Below, piece by piece: positions 7,249-15,787 of a stretch of 36,342 nt of DNA; position 1 is the first letter of the stretch, and each line of letters starts with the position of its first letter. The notes below the pieces were generated by a model. The model had not been told where the DNA came from. It searched no databases and worked only from the letters and a program-made list of their open reading frames with translations. The translations under genes were made by a program, and so were the position numbers. Source of the stretch: an uncultured Ruminococcus sp. (GTDB lineage Bacteria > Bacillota > Clostridia > Lachnospirales > Lachnospiraceae); contig CAMMBV010000037.1 in NCBI GenBank assembly GCA_946494335.1, forward strand, positions 1-36,342, read 5' to 3'.

Positions 7249-9243
7249 TTTTGACAGCCGTTGCCGCCGATGGACCAACACGGTCTGGTACAGGAGGGAA
7301 ATCCGCTTTCCATACCGCTCCATCAGCATGGACAGTCGGGGGATGTCCTCCATGGTCCGTTTATACTCTCCCAGAACCGGCTCTTTCTTTTTGATCCGGG
7401 GATCTGTCTTGATCTGCAGCATCTGCTGAATTTCATTGAGCATGTAATCCGTATAAATCAGATAGTTTTCCATCTGAGTGGTTTCACGCAGATGGATGCG
7501 TCTGTTGTTAATCAGAAACAGCATCTGCTCCACCTCTGAAACCATATACCAGGAAAGCTCCAGAAGATTTCTGAAGAAATTCTGTTCCTCTTCCTCCCCC
7601 GTTTTCGGTATATATTCCCGTATCTGATCATAAACCAGATGAAAATGGATCTGTGCCTCGCTTATATCTCCATAGGCAACCGGCTTTTTCAGACTTGCCA
7701 TCAGCATTTTCAGATACAGATGATGCATGTGAAAAATCATCTGAAGATTATAACGGAACTGACTCTTCAGGCTGGTGGGGAAGCAAAAGCTGTTGATCAT
7801 CAGCACGAGCACCACCGCCGCCGCCACGTAAAACAGCCGCAGTCCCATAGCCAGCTGCTGAGGCAGCGCCAGCGTCGTCATGGTCAGGGCAAAGCAGGTA
7901 ACGAAAAATGCATGGATCCAGGTTCCCGGGATTTCCGTGTACATTCCCACCACCATCAGACCCGCCAGAATAAAATGACCTGTGGTTCCCGTAAAGATAA
8001 TAAACAAGAAGTGCAAAGCCACACAACCGGTTACTGTTCCCAGCAGCCTTGTCTTCATCCGGTATGCACTGTCCTCATACATGGGCCGAAGAAGGATAAA
8101 GGAATTCAGCACCAGCCAGTACCCATGCTCTGCCATCACCAGCTGGTTATAGAGAAATCCCAGCGTCAGCACCAGCCCAAGACGCAGAGCAAACCGCATC
8201 TCAAAGGCATCCGGTTTCAAACGCTCTTTCAGCTGATTAAAGGTCAGTGTCATGTTTGCTTTTTTCCAGTCTCTCTGAGGTTTTTCTTCTTCCACAACAT
8301 CCATTTTTTCCAGAATCAAAAGAAACGTAAGGTAGAAATTCTGTGCAAAGATATAGACTTCTTCTTCTCTCTTTTCAGCAAAAGAAAGCAGTTTTTTCCC
8401 TTTTACCGTCAGGAACCAACGCTCCTTTCGGGACAAAAGATCGCATTCTCCCGCCTGTTTCATATATTCAGCCGTCTCCTTTAGAAAACCGGCCGTTTCC
8501 TGATCCTGATTTTCTCTTCTGTGGTAAGGATTACCTAGGAAATAAACGGCACGCTGGAATAAAAGGGCATACATATATTTCATTTTTCCCGCTCCGTTTA
8601 CCATATAGGTAATGCCGCCGCTTTGGTAAGCTTCTTTGTACAGTCCCTGGAGAACTTTCATCAGCTCCTGAAGATCCTCCTCATCCCCTTTGCCGTCAAT
8701 TTCCCCCTGCACAACAGCAGAAAGAAGCAGCAACCCCTTTTTTACCGTAGCGTAATTCTGCGGCTTCTTTCTTTTTATATTATACAGGCCGTATCCCACG
8801 GCAAAAACAAAAGTGCTGTAGAGCATCACCAGCGTCTGCATCCACAGTTCTCCCACTTCCAGAGGACGCAGCTGCATAAACACAAAACACATGGCTCCTG
8901 CAAAATAACCCAGCTGGTTAAACTGAGAAGCCTGCACGAATACCAGAATAAAGGGCACCGCCATATTCAGCAGGATACAAAGAGGGATATTTACCATGGC
9001 AAGAAATGCCAGATACATCATCAGAAAACAGGTGCCTGTGATGACTGCCAGACTTTTCACCGTATGTTGTTTGCGGTGATTGATTTTAAAATAAACCGTG
9101 ACAATGGATACTGTCATGACATAGTGGACACCGAAAAACAATACCACTGTATAAAACAGAAACAGGTAAAATAAAATGACAGGAAGTCCTGCCATAAACT
9201 TCGATCTGGTTTTCGAAAATTCTTTTCTGATTTTCTGATGCAA
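7243..9243 (-). CDS. FUSC family membrane protein
   Basis: A 666-residue integral membrane protein with two hydrophobic blocks: about residues 15-155 (several helices starting with AGLPVILFYLFLFYTVV) and about 350-500, the latter with the FUSC-type motif GYWLVLNSFILLRPMYEDS followed by RMKTRLLGTVTGC. A soluble region joins the blocks and a helical soluble tail follows. This is the architecture of FUSC/YccS/aromatic-acid-exporter-like proteins, proposed efflux pumps; the substrate here is unknown. The start codon is TTG, with a G-rich GAGGGTGGGG just upstream. It sits downstream of the HEPN gene on the same strand with a 38-base gap, and could be cotranscribed with it or use a weak promoter of its own. 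Confidence 0.85.
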   Translation of the reverse strand: MHQKIRKEFSKTRSKFMAGLPVILFYLFLFYTVVLFFGVHYVMTVSIVTVYFKINHRKQHTVKSLAVITGTCFLMMYLAFLAMVNIPLCILLNMAVPFILVFVQASQFNQLGYFAGAMCFVFMQLRPLEVGELWMQTLVMLYSTFVFAVGYGLYNIKRKKPQNYATVKKGLLLLSAVVQGEIDGKGDEEDLQELMKVLQGLYKEAYQSGGITYMVNGAGKMKYMYALLFQRAVYFLGNPYHRRENQDQETAGFLKETAEYMKQAGECDLLSRKERWFLTVKGKKLLSFAEKREEEVYIFAQNFYLTFLLILEKMDVVEEEKPQRDWKKANMTLTFNQLKERLKPDAFEMRFALRLGLVLTLGFLYNQLVMAEHGYWLVLNSFILLRPMYEDSAYRMKTRLLGTVTGCVALHFLFIIFTGTTGHFILAGLMVVGMYTEIPGTWIHAFFVTCFALTMTTLALPQQLAMGLRLFYVAAAVVLVLMINSFCFPTSLKSQFRYNLQMIFHMHHLYLKMLMASLKKPVAYGDISEAQIHFHLVYDQIREYIPKTGEEEEQNFFRNLLELSWYMVSEVEQMLFLINNRRIHLRETTQMENYLIYTDYMLNEIQQMLQIKTDPRIKKKEPVLGEYKRTMEDIPRLSMLMERYGKRISLLYQTVLVHRRQRLSKS

Positions 9244-9281
9244 GTAACCCCACCCTCTTTTGTTTGCTTTGTACCTTTATT

Positions 9282-9674
9282 TCATTTAAAATGTGTTTTC
9301 AACTTATCAATTGTATCATACATGATTGCAGTACATTTATCAAATTCTTCTTTGGTGACGGTATAAAAATCATCCCCCGGATATCTGGCGTCAAAATAAA
9401 AATCCGTAAGATATGCAAGCCCAATTGTGTCAAGCTGCAGTCCGGGGCAGAATTCATTTAATCTGACAGCTATTTTTTTCATATTGTGCTTACGAAGCAG
9501 ATCCTGGATATCCTCATCCACTAAAACTTTATCCAGATACCCTTTCAGGTATTTCTCTGCCACCTGCTGGCATTGCACCGCCAGCTGATTATAAAACTGA
9601 TTCCCCGTCTTTATTACAGCTTCCAGATATTCAAGATCATTTTGTGCAATGGCAAGGTATGAGTTTTTGATCAT
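9282..9674 (-). CDS. HEPN domain protein (partner of MNT)
   Basis: A 130-residue all-helical protein of the HEPN domain family (PF05168-like). Diagnostic stretches are QCQQVAEKYLKGYLDK in the first helical pair, the RKHNMKKIAVRLNE segment and DARYPGDDF (residues 95-103) near the second pair. HEPN proteins paired with minimal nucleotidyltransferases often act as toxin or accessory partner. I do not find the R-X4-6-H ribonuclease motif, nor the R-X4-H-X-Y modification site of HepT: the nearest Arg and His are adjacent in RKH (61-63). It may therefore belong to the non-nuclease subset. The start overlaps the MNT stop (ATGA), so the two are coupled. Confidence 0.82.
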   Translation of the reverse strand: MIKNSYLAIAQNDLEYLEAVIKTGNQFYNQLAVQCQQVAEKYLKGYLDKVLVDEDIQDLLRKHNMKKIAVRLNEFCPGLQLDTIGLAYLTDFYFDARYPGDDFYTVTKEEFDKCTAIMYDTIDKLKTHFK

Positions 9675-10039
9675 TCTCCCACCTCCAATATCAGTTTTTT
9701 ATCCCTGCTCAGTTCTCTTTCAAAAACAGAATCCGGCTGACTGGAACTTTCATTTTTATAGACCACATCTGTTCGCACACCGTCCACAGCTTCATCCAGG
9801 GTCCATCGGATATCTGCGGCAAGCTCCCGGTTCTGTAATTTTGTTTTTGTAACAACCAGAAGATCAATATCACTGGTACTTCTGACTTCTCCCCGTGCGG
9901 CGCTTCCAAAAAGATAGATTCTGCAAAGGCCGGGAATCTTCTGCTGCAGTATATAATTCAGATCAAGCTCGATTTTCTTTACAAATCTGTCCGGAAGCTG
10001 TGCATACGCTTCCGGATATCTTTTTATACACTTCTCCAT
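9671..10039 (-). CDS. Minimal nucleotidyltransferase (MNT) domain protein
   Basis: A 122-residue nucleotidyltransferase of the polymerase-beta fold. The active site is intact: FGSAARGE (residues 44-51) with the GS motif, the metal-binding pair Asp57 and Asp59 in TSDIDLLVV, and the third Asp at 91 (RTDVVY). In characterised systems such as MntA-HepT, this protein AMPylates its HEPN partner. Here the HEPN partner lacks the usual target motif, so the reaction is uncertain. A good AAAGGAG ribosome site precedes the ATG. The gene begins only 19 bases after the hisIE stop on the same strand and may ride on the his transcript, although nothing links it to histidine. Confidence 0.87.
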   Translation of the reverse strand: MEKCIKRYPEAYAQLPDRFVKKIELDLNYILQQKIPGLCRIYLFGSAARGEVRSTSDIDLLVVTKTKLQNRELAADIRWTLDEAVDGVRTDVVYKNESSSQPDSVFERELSRDKKLILEVGE

Positions 10040-10058
10040 CTGGAACTCCTTTGATGGG

Positions 10059-11348
10059 TCAGGACCGATGTTCTAATTCAGAAGTAATGTCCTCCCAGGT
10101 AACTCCCTTTTCCGCCATCAGCACCATCACATGGTACAGAAAATCGGAAATTTCATATTTGATCTCTTCCCGGTCCGGGTTTTTGGCGGCAATGACGATT
10201 TCCGTACACTCCTCGCCCACCTTTTTCAGGATCTTATCAATTCCCTTGTCAAAAAGATAGTTGGTGTAGGAACCGTCTTTTGGGTGCGTTTTCCTGTCCA
10301 TGATGACATCATACACATTCTGGAATACGTGAAGCGGATTGGAATCTTTATAATCCTTTTTCACAAGCTCCGTAAAGAAGCAGGAACGATTGCCTGTATG
10401 GCAGGCCGCTCCCACCTGTGACACCTTCGCCAGAATCGTATCTTTGTCACAGTCGATGGAGAGGGATTTCACATACTGTACATGGCCGCTGGTCAGTCCC
10501 TTTGTCCAAAGTTCATTCCGGCTGCGGCTCCAGTAGGTCATTTTCCCCGTATGCAGCGTGGTGTCAAAGGCTTCCTCGTTCATGTAGGCAACCATCAGCA
10601 CCTCATCGGTTTTATAATCCTGTACCACGACGGGCACCATACCGTCGCTGTTCTTCTTAAATTCTGACCAGGGTATGCTGCTCTCCAGCGTATTCACGGG
10701 AATGCCCTTTTCCTTCAGGGTACGCTTCAGCTGCATCAGCTGGGCGTCCAGCGCGCTGACCCAGGCGCCGGTCACACCGTCCACCGCGTCGCTTTCCAGG
10801 ACGGCCGCCACCTGCTCTTCCTCCATCCTGTCACAGAGCAGTAAAATGGGGATATCTGAAAGACGCCGCACCTCCTCCTGAAGAATCTCTTTCAGACAGA
10901 TCACCAGACCGGCATATTTCTCGATATCCGCCTGATGGTCTGAAAACTCTTCCTTTCTGGCGATGCAGACAGCGATTTTTTCTCTGCCGAATTTTTTGGA
11001 TACCTCTTCCAGCAGATTCACATTGGACTCTTTGCTGAAATTAAGCGCCGCTTTTGAGCAGCCGGCGTAAATCAGCTTTTTCACGTCCTCCATCCTCTTG
11101 ATGTTGCCTGCCGCCGTCACGGGTACTTCTGCTGTACTGCAGATCTGCTTTATATTGCCGATGGCCTCCTCGTGAGAAGCGTCATCGCCGGAAAGGTCAA
11201 ACACCAGCAGTTCATCTGCCCCGTTGTCGCTGTAAAATCCAGCCAGCTCCTGCACATCCTTGCATTCAAATACATTTCTTTCCTTAAAGCCGGCTACCGC
11301 CTGGCCGGAAAACAGATAAATACAGGGAACAATACTTTTCTTTTTCAT
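10059..11348 (-). CDS. hisIE: HisF-like remnant fused to HisI-HisE
   Basis: A 429-residue protein with three parts. Residues 1-215 resemble HisF ([15 protein letters not shown], then [14 protein letters not shown] and [14 protein letters not shown]), but the catalytic Asp11 is Tyr11 and the strand with the second catalytic Asp (Asp130 of HisF) is missing, so synthase activity is not expected. Residues 225-330 are HisI (phosphoribosyl-AMP cyclohydrolase) with [17 protein letters not shown] (299-303) and likely zinc ligands Cys300, Cys316, Cys323. Residues 336-429 are HisE (phosphoribosyl-ATP pyrophosphatase) with KKVGEECTE. It therefore catalyses steps 2 and 3 of histidine synthesis. It is the last his gene, 14 bases after hisB. 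The lead domain may be structural or regulatory. Confidence 0.93.
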   Translation of the reverse strand: MKKKSIVPCIYLFSGQAVAGFKERNVFECKDVQELAGFYSDNGADELLVFDLSGDDASHEEAIGNIKQICSTAEVPVTAAGNIKRMEDVKKLIYAGCSKAALNFSKESNVNLLEEVSKKFGREKIAVCIARKEEFSDHQADIEKYAGLVICLKEILQEEVRRLSDIPILLLCDRMEEEQVAAVLESDAVDGVTGAWVSALDAQLMQLKRTLKEKGIPVNTLESSIPWSEFKKNSDGMVPVVVQDYKTDEVLMVAYMNEEAFDTTLHTGKMTYWSRSRNELWTKGLTSGHVQYVKSLSIDCDKDTILAKVSQVGAACHTGNRSCFFTELVKKDYKDSNPLHVFQNVYDVIMDRKTHPKDGSYTNYLFDKGIDKILKKVGEECTEIVIAAKNPDREEIKYEISDFLYHVMVLMAEKGVTWEDITSELEHRS

Positions 11349-11362
11349 TGGTTTATCCTCCC

Positions 11363-11947
11363 TTACAGCGTTCCTTTTGTAGACAATACATCTGTTATGC
11401 GCGGATCCGGCAATGTTGCCTCATCCAGCGCCTTTGCAAAGGCTTTGAACAGCGCCTCTATAATGTGATGGGTATTATATCCGTCCAGCACCTTCAAATG
11501 CAGATTCATCCCGGCGCTGTAGGAGACGGCATAGAAAAATTCCCGCACCATTTCCGTATCCAGTTCTCCCACCCGGTCCTGATGAAAGTCATAGTCAAAC
11601 TGAAACCAAGGTCTTCCTCCCAGATCCACCGCACAAAGCACCAGCGCCTCATCCATAGGAAGGATTCTGCTGCCGTACCGGCGGATTCCCTTTTTGTCTC
11701 CCACCGCTTCAGCGATGGCCCGGCCCAGCACAATTCCCGTATCCTCCACTGTGTGATGGCAGTCCACTTTAAGATCTCCGCAGACGCTTACGTCCAGGTC
11801 AAAAAGACCGTGACGGGTAAATCCGTCCAGCATATGATCGAAAAATCCCACGCCTGTGTCAATTTTACTTTTTCCTGTCCCGTCCAGGACAAGGTTCATG
11901 GTAATCTGCGTTTCTTTCGTATTCCGTGTTATATTTGCACTTCTCAT
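11363..11947 (-). CDS. hisB: Imidazoleglycerol-phosphate dehydratase
   Basis: A 194-residue monofunctional HisB, which dehydrates imidazole glycerol phosphate to imidazole acetol phosphate using two manganese ions per site. Both His-rich metal motifs are present: [14 protein letters not shown] in the first half and [15 protein letters not shown] in the duplicated second half, plus [13 protein letters not shown] near residue 35. Length matches the stand-alone bacterial enzyme; there is no fused histidinol phosphatase, so step 8 must come from another locus. It lies 16 bases after hisD and 14 bases before hisIE. Confidence 0.97.
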   Translation of the reverse strand: MRSANITRNTKETQITMNLVLDGTGKSKIDTGVGFFDHMLDGFTRHGLFDLDVSVCGDLKVDCHHTVEDTGIVLGRAIAEAVGDKKGIRRYGSRILPMDEALVLCAVDLGGRPWFQFDYDFHQDRVGELDTEMVREFFYAVSYSAGMNLHLKVLDGYNTHHIIEALFKAFAKALDEATLPDPRITDVLSTKGTL

Positions 11948-11963
11948 AAATAAAGCTCCTCCA

Positions 11964-13265
11964 TCAGCCCTCGTTTTCCGGAAAACGCACCTTTATGGAA
12001 TTGGCATGGGCCGTAAGCCCTTCCGCCTGGGCAAACCGGATGATATCCTCGTGGATTTCATCCAGCGCATTCCTGGAATAGTAAATCACGCTGGATTTTT
12101 TCACAAAATCGTCCACAGAAAGCGGCGAGAAGAATTTGGCCGTTCCGTTGGTGGGCAGGATATGATTGGGTCCCGCAAAGTAATCGCCCAGCGGCTCGCT
12201 GCTGTATTCCCCGATGAAAATTGCTCCTGCGTTTTGAATCCTGGTCATGATCTCAAAAGGATTTTCCATGACGATCTCCAGATGTTCCGAGGCGATCTCA
12301 TTGGCCGCCTCCACTGCCTGATCCACGGAATCAGCTACCAGGATGCGGCCGAACTGATCCAGGGATTTTTGAATAATGTCTTTCCTGGAAAGGGTCGGTA
12401 CAAATTTATCCACTTCCTCGCTGACTTTTTCGGCCAGGGACTGGCTGGTGGTGATTAAAATAGCGGAAGCCAGCTCGTCATGCTCCGCCTGAGATAAAAG
12501 ATCCGCAGCCACATACCTGGGATTGGCCGTATCGTCGGCCAGCACCAGGATCTCGCTGGGTCCTGCGATGGAATCAATGCTCGCATGGCCATATACCGCC
12601 TTCTTGGCCAGGGCCACATAAATGTTGCCGGGTCCTACAATTTTATCCACCCTGGGAATGGACTGCGTCCCGTAAGCCATAGCCGCCACTGCCTGAGCTC
12701 CGCCGATTTTGTAGATTTCATCCACCCCGGCTTCTCTGGCCGATGCCAGTACCACCGGATTTACTTTTCCGTCCTTGCCGCAGGGAGTGGTCATCACGAT
12801 CTTTTTCACACCGGCCACTTTGGCCGGAACCACGTTCATCAAAACAGAGGAAGGATAGGCTGCCTTTCCTCCCGGTACATAGACGCCGGCTACGGCCAGA
12901 GGAGTAATCTTCTGTCCCAGAATGATTCCTTTTTCATCCGTATTGAACCAGCTGTTCCTTTTCTGCTTCTCGTGATAATCCCGTATATTGATCAGCGCTT
13001 TTTGAATCACGGCCAGCAGTGTTTGATCCATCTGCCCATAAGCCTCTTCGATCTCCTCCTCTGTAACCCGGACATTGGACGCGTCCAGCTTTACCTTATC
13101 GAAAGCTTCTGTGTATTCAAATACGGCGTCGTCTCCCCGCTTCTGTACGTTGAGAAGAATTTCCTTCACCCGCTGCTCATAGTCACCGTACTGGGAGGGG
13201 GAACGTTTCAGCATGGTTTCCAGTATATTTTTGGTTCCTTCCTTCGCAAGACTTACTATTTTCAT
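11964..13265 (-). CDS. hisD: Histidinol dehydrogenase
   Basis: A 433-residue enzyme that oxidises L-histidinol to L-histidine in two NAD-dependent steps. Family landmarks are present: the PLAVAGVYVPGGKAAYPSS nucleotide-site stretch, IVGPGNIYVALAKK, SIAGPSEILVLAD, the zinc-site segment QAEHDELASAILIT, SEHLEIVME and the C-terminal GPNHILPTNGTAKF. Length is that of the bacterial family. It follows hisG by 19 bases and precedes hisB by 16. Confidence 0.97.
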   Translation of the reverse strand: MKIVSLAKEGTKNILETMLKRSPSQYGDYEQRVKEILLNVQKRGDDAVFEYTEAFDKVKLDASNVRVTEEEIEEAYGQMDQTLLAVIQKALINIRDYHEKQKRNSWFNTDEKGIILGQKITPLAVAGVYVPGGKAAYPSSVLMNVVPAKVAGVKKIVMTTPCGKDGKVNPVVLASAREAGVDEIYKIGGAQAVAAMAYGTQSIPRVDKIVGPGNIYVALAKKAVYGHASIDSIAGPSEILVLADDTANPRYVAADLLSQAEHDELASAILITTSQSLAEKVSEEVDKFVPTLSRKDIIQKSLDQFGRILVADSVDQAVEAANEIASEHLEIVMENPFEIMTRIQNAGAIFIGEYSSEPLGDYFAGPNHILPTNGTAKFFSPLSVDDFVKKSSVIYYSRNALDEIHEDIIRFAQAEGLTAHANSIKVRFPENEG

Positions 13266-13284
13266 TTTATCTCCACCGTTCCTT

Positions 13285-13923
13285 TTACATGATAACTTCT
13301 CTTAAATCTCTGATCAGCTTTGTGATTCTCTCATTTTCCATCTTCATGCTGACCTGGTTGACCACCATTCTGGCCGAGAGGGGGCAGACCTCCTCCAGAA
13401 CCTTCAGTCCGTTTTCCTTCAAAGTGGACCCGGTCTCCACGATGTCCACGATCACCTCGGAAAGTCCCACGATGGGAGCCAGCTCGATGGAACCGTTCAG
13501 CTTGATGATCTCCACCGTCTGATGCTTTTTATTATGGAAATAATCTCTGGCTATATTGGGATACTTTGTGGCCACACGGATCAACTGATTGTGTTTTAAA
13601 AGCTCCGCCGCAGACTGGGGGCCGCAGACGCACATTCTGCACTTTCCAAATCCCAGATCCATCACTTCGTAAAGCTTGCGTCCTTCTTCCATTATGGTAT
13701 CCCGTCCCACAATTCCGATATCTGCAGCGCCGTACTCCACGTAAGTGGGTACGTCCGGCCCTTTGGCCAGAAAGAAACGAAGCTTCAGATCTTCATTGAC
13801 AAAAATCAGCTTCCGGGAATCCTTGTCCTTCATCTCCTCACAGGTGATCCCAATTTTTTCAAACAGCTCCAGCGTCGTCCTGGCAAGCCGTCCCTTGCCC
13901 AACGCAAACGTCAGATATCTCAT
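13285..13923 (-). CDS. hisG: ATP phosphoribosyltransferase, short-form catalytic subunit
   Basis: A 212-residue short-form HisG, the first enzyme of histidine synthesis, joining ATP and PRPP. The start [10 protein letters not shown] is the family signature, and the PRPP loop is seen in [16 protein letters not shown]-type form ([14 protein letters not shown]). It lacks the C-terminal ACT-like regulatory domain of long HisG; such forms need HisZ, which is encoded immediately upstream with its stop codon abutting this ATG. Feedback inhibition by histidine is therefore expected to act through HisZ. Confidence 0.97.
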   Translation of the reverse strand: MRYLTFALGKGRLARTTLELFEKIGITCEEMKDKDSRKLIFVNEDLKLRFFLAKGPDVPTYVEYGAADIGIVGRDTIMEEGRKLYEVMDLGFGKCRMCVCGPQSAAELLKHNQLIRVATKYPNIARDYFHNKKHQTVEIIKLNGSIELAPIVGLSEVIVDIVETGSTLKENGLKVLEEVCPLSARMVVNQVSMKMENERITKLIRDLREVIM

Positions 13924-15144
13924 TTATTTATTCCTCTCTATCGTTGTTATCTTCTGATCCTTTTCCACCAGGAAAATGGCAGCGTAATGATTCTTTTCTC
14001 CATACTCGATATACTGCTCCCGGGATTTGATATCATCCATCACCATACAGGCAGCCGGGGTTCCCGTTTCCCTCTTTTGTCTTGCAAGATTAACCGCCGC
14101 CTCTCTGGCCTCTTCCCGGTAAAGAATCAGCGCTTTTTTGTTTTTCGTCTCTGCAGCGATATTCTGACGTTCCAGCGCGCTCATCACCTGCTCCATCACA
14201 AGAGCAAAACCGATGGCGGGAGCAGGACGCATGAAATGTCCCATCAGACTGTCGTACCGTCCTCCCTTTACCAGAGGAGAACCGGACCCATACGTATAAC
14301 CCTGGAAAATAATTCCGGTATAATACTTGTATTTGCTCAGCATACCCAAATCAAAGGAAATGTAGCGGTCCGCATCGTACAGTTTCAGAATCTCATAAAT
14401 TTTTTCCAGCCGGGCAACGGCTGCCAATGCTCTTGGATTATCCGTCAGGCTCCTGGCTTCCTCTAAAATATCAGCGGAACCAAAAAGCTGGGGAAGCTTC
14501 ATAAATGCCTGTTCCAGTCTGGGGGAAAGTTTCTGACGTGCAATCAGCTCCTCCACACCGAAATGGTTTTTATTGGAAATCAGTTCCCGCAGTTCCTGTA
14601 CGGTCTCCTCCGTCATTTTCGCCTCTTCAATCAGCGATTTGAAAAAATCCACCTGCCCCACACTGATCTGGAATTCCTTCAGACCGGTTTTTTTCAGCAT
14701 TTCCACCGTCATGGTGAGAATTTCCGCATCGGCGTCAATGGAAGCGTCCCCCATAAGCTCCACACCCATCTCCGTAGATTCTTTTAAGCGTCCCTGGTAG
14801 CTGCTGTTGTTGATAAAGGTGCTGCCCTGATAACACAGACGCACGGGAAAACCGTCCTCCAGAAAATATTTCGCCGCAGCTCTCGCTATGGAAGGCGTAA
14901 AGTCGGGACGGAGCACCAGGGTGTTCCCCTCCCGGTCAAAAAACTTATACAGGTCTTTGGAGGGCGTAGTTCCCACCTCTCTGCTGAACACGTCAAAAAA
15001 TTCAAAGGTGGGCGTCTCGATGTCACAATATCCGTAACTGTGCACCACATCCTTCAGCCTGCCAGTCAGCATCTGTTTTTTTTCACATTCTCCATTATAT
15101 ACATCACGCACGCCTTCCGGTGTGTGAAACATTCTTTGTATCAT
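13924..15144 (-). CDS. hisZ: ATP phosphoribosyltransferase regulatory subunit
   Basis: A 406-residue paralogue of histidyl-tRNA synthetase that lacks aminoacylation ability and forms a hetero-octamer with short HisG. Visible class II synthetase features are the motif 2-like segment LVLRPDFTPSIARAAAKYF, FRYEG-type region altered to VRLCYQGSTFIN, and GGRYDSLMGHF. The C-terminal part (KKALILYREEAREAAV) is anticodon-domain-like. It is the first gene of the his operon, with GGAGG eight bases before the ATG and a strong promoter about 75 bases further up. A true HisRS function is unlikely given the loss of the HisRS motif 2 arginine context and the pairing with short hisG. Confidence 0.95.
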   Translation of the reverse strand: MIQRMFHTPEGVRDVYNGECEKKQMLTGRLKDVVHSYGYCDIETPTFEFFDVFSREVGTTPSKDLYKFFDREGNTLVLRPDFTPSIARAAAKYFLEDGFPVRLCYQGSTFINNSSYQGRLKESTEMGVELMGDASIDADAEILTMTVEMLKKTGLKEFQISVGQVDFFKSLIEEAKMTEETVQELRELISNKNHFGVEELIARQKLSPRLEQAFMKLPQLFGSADILEEARSLTDNPRALAAVARLEKIYEILKLYDADRYISFDLGMLSKYKYYTGIIFQGYTYGSGSPLVKGGRYDSLMGHFMRPAPAIGFALVMEQVMSALERQNIAAETKNKKALILYREEAREAAVNLARQKRETGTPAACMVMDDIKSREQYIEYGEKNHYAAIFLVEKDQKITTIERNK

Positions 15145-15178
15145 AATGACTTCCTCCGATTATTTTATCACTTTAGTG

Positions 15179-15194
15179 TGCTACCATGGTAGCA
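15179..15194. promoter_or_regulatory. 16-bp palindrome, candidate his operator
   Basis: TGCTACCATGGTAGCA is a perfect 16-base palindrome lying about 16-31 bases downstream of the predicted his transcript start and before the hisZ ribosome site. A half-site-like ATGGTAATATG adjoins it. A repressor bound here would block elongation or initiation. A TrpR/YerC-type histidine repressor is a possible owner, by analogy only. Confidence 0.45.
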
Positions 15195-15216
15195 TATTAC
15201 CATGTGAATCTTTTCG

Positions 15217-15245
15217 ATTATAATCGATTCCATGAAAAATGTCAA
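15217..15245 (-). promoter_or_regulatory. Sigma-A promoter of his operon
   Basis: On the minus strand a full-consensus promoter is seen: TTGACA (15240-15245), 17-base spacer, TATAAT (15217-15222), with a start expected near 15210. The -35 box overlaps the recU stop codon (TGA at 15242-15244). A second palindrome, TCGATTATAATCGA (15214-15227), covers the -10 box. Confidence 0.85.
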
Positions 15246-15775
15246 TCCCTGGAGAGGATATCCTTTTGAAGACCGTCCAGATAAGGGACCAGAAACCCGC
15301 TTTTATGTTTCAGGATATATTCCGGGTCAAGTTCATCGTAAGAAAACCTTTTCCTTCCCCCCTGATGGGCCCTGTGAAAGAATTCCTGAATACAGGAGAA
15401 CCTCAGATAGTAAAACTCATTTCTTGCCGCAAAAAACAGGATCAGAAAGGAAATTCCGCCCTGCTTTTCAAAAGCCTCCATAAATGCCATCTGATGCTCA
15501 TGGATGTTGGCCAGCGGAAAGGTGTCCGTATTGCACTCCTTGGCGTCAAAACAGACGGGATACCCCTGCACGGCTCCGATATAATCCACCGTACTTTTCT
15601 TTTCAAAATAAGCCAGCGTGATATGACGGTGCTCCTTGTCTATTTTAATGGGAGTGATGGGGGTGGGCACTTTTTGTATCAGCGCCAGCCCCTTCTCCCT
15701 GTATTGTTCATTTGTTCTGTTGATCAGATCCTCCAAAGTGGAGCCTCGAAGCCCCCTGGAATTCCATGTCGCCAT
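15242..15775 (-). CDS. recU: Holliday junction resolvase RecU
   Basis: A 177-residue resolvase that cuts four-way DNA junctions during recombination repair and chromosome segregation in Firmicutes. The fold is PD-(D/E)XK: STVDYIG supplies Asp64, CFDAKE supplies Asp77, Lys79 and Glu80, and NIHEHQ supplies Gln95. The opening RGLRGSTLEDLINRTNEQY and the QKVPTPI segment are family hallmarks. The ribosome site is weak (AGGTTGG). It follows lepB by 12 bases and ends the long operon that starts at the alarmone synthetase; its stop codon lies within the -35 box of the his promoter. In Bacillus recU is paired with a penicillin-binding protein gene, which is absent here. Confidence 0.95.
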   Translation of the reverse strand: MATWNSRGLRGSTLEDLINRTNEQYREKGLALIQKVPTPITPIKIDKEHRHITLAYFEKKSTVDYIGAVQGYPVCFDAKECNTDTFPLANIHEHQMAFMEAFEKQGGISFLILFFAARNEFYYLRFSCIQEFFHRAHQGGRKRFSYDELDPEYILKHKSGFLVPYLDGLQKDILSRD

Positions 15776-15787
15776 AATTTGTCCAAC

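Noticed and set aside
9282-10039. A bona fide MntA-HepT toxin-antitoxin pair
   Set aside because: The HEPN protein lacks both the nuclease motif and the HepT target motif, so the specific name is not supported.
12585-13292. Plus-strand open frame of 235 codons opposite hisD
   Set aside because: It is antisense to an intact hisD and is a composition shadow.
15145-15241. T-box or histidine attenuator before hisZ
   Set aside because: The promoter lies so close to hisZ that the leader is only about 66 bases, with no specifier stem, antiterminator or terminator.
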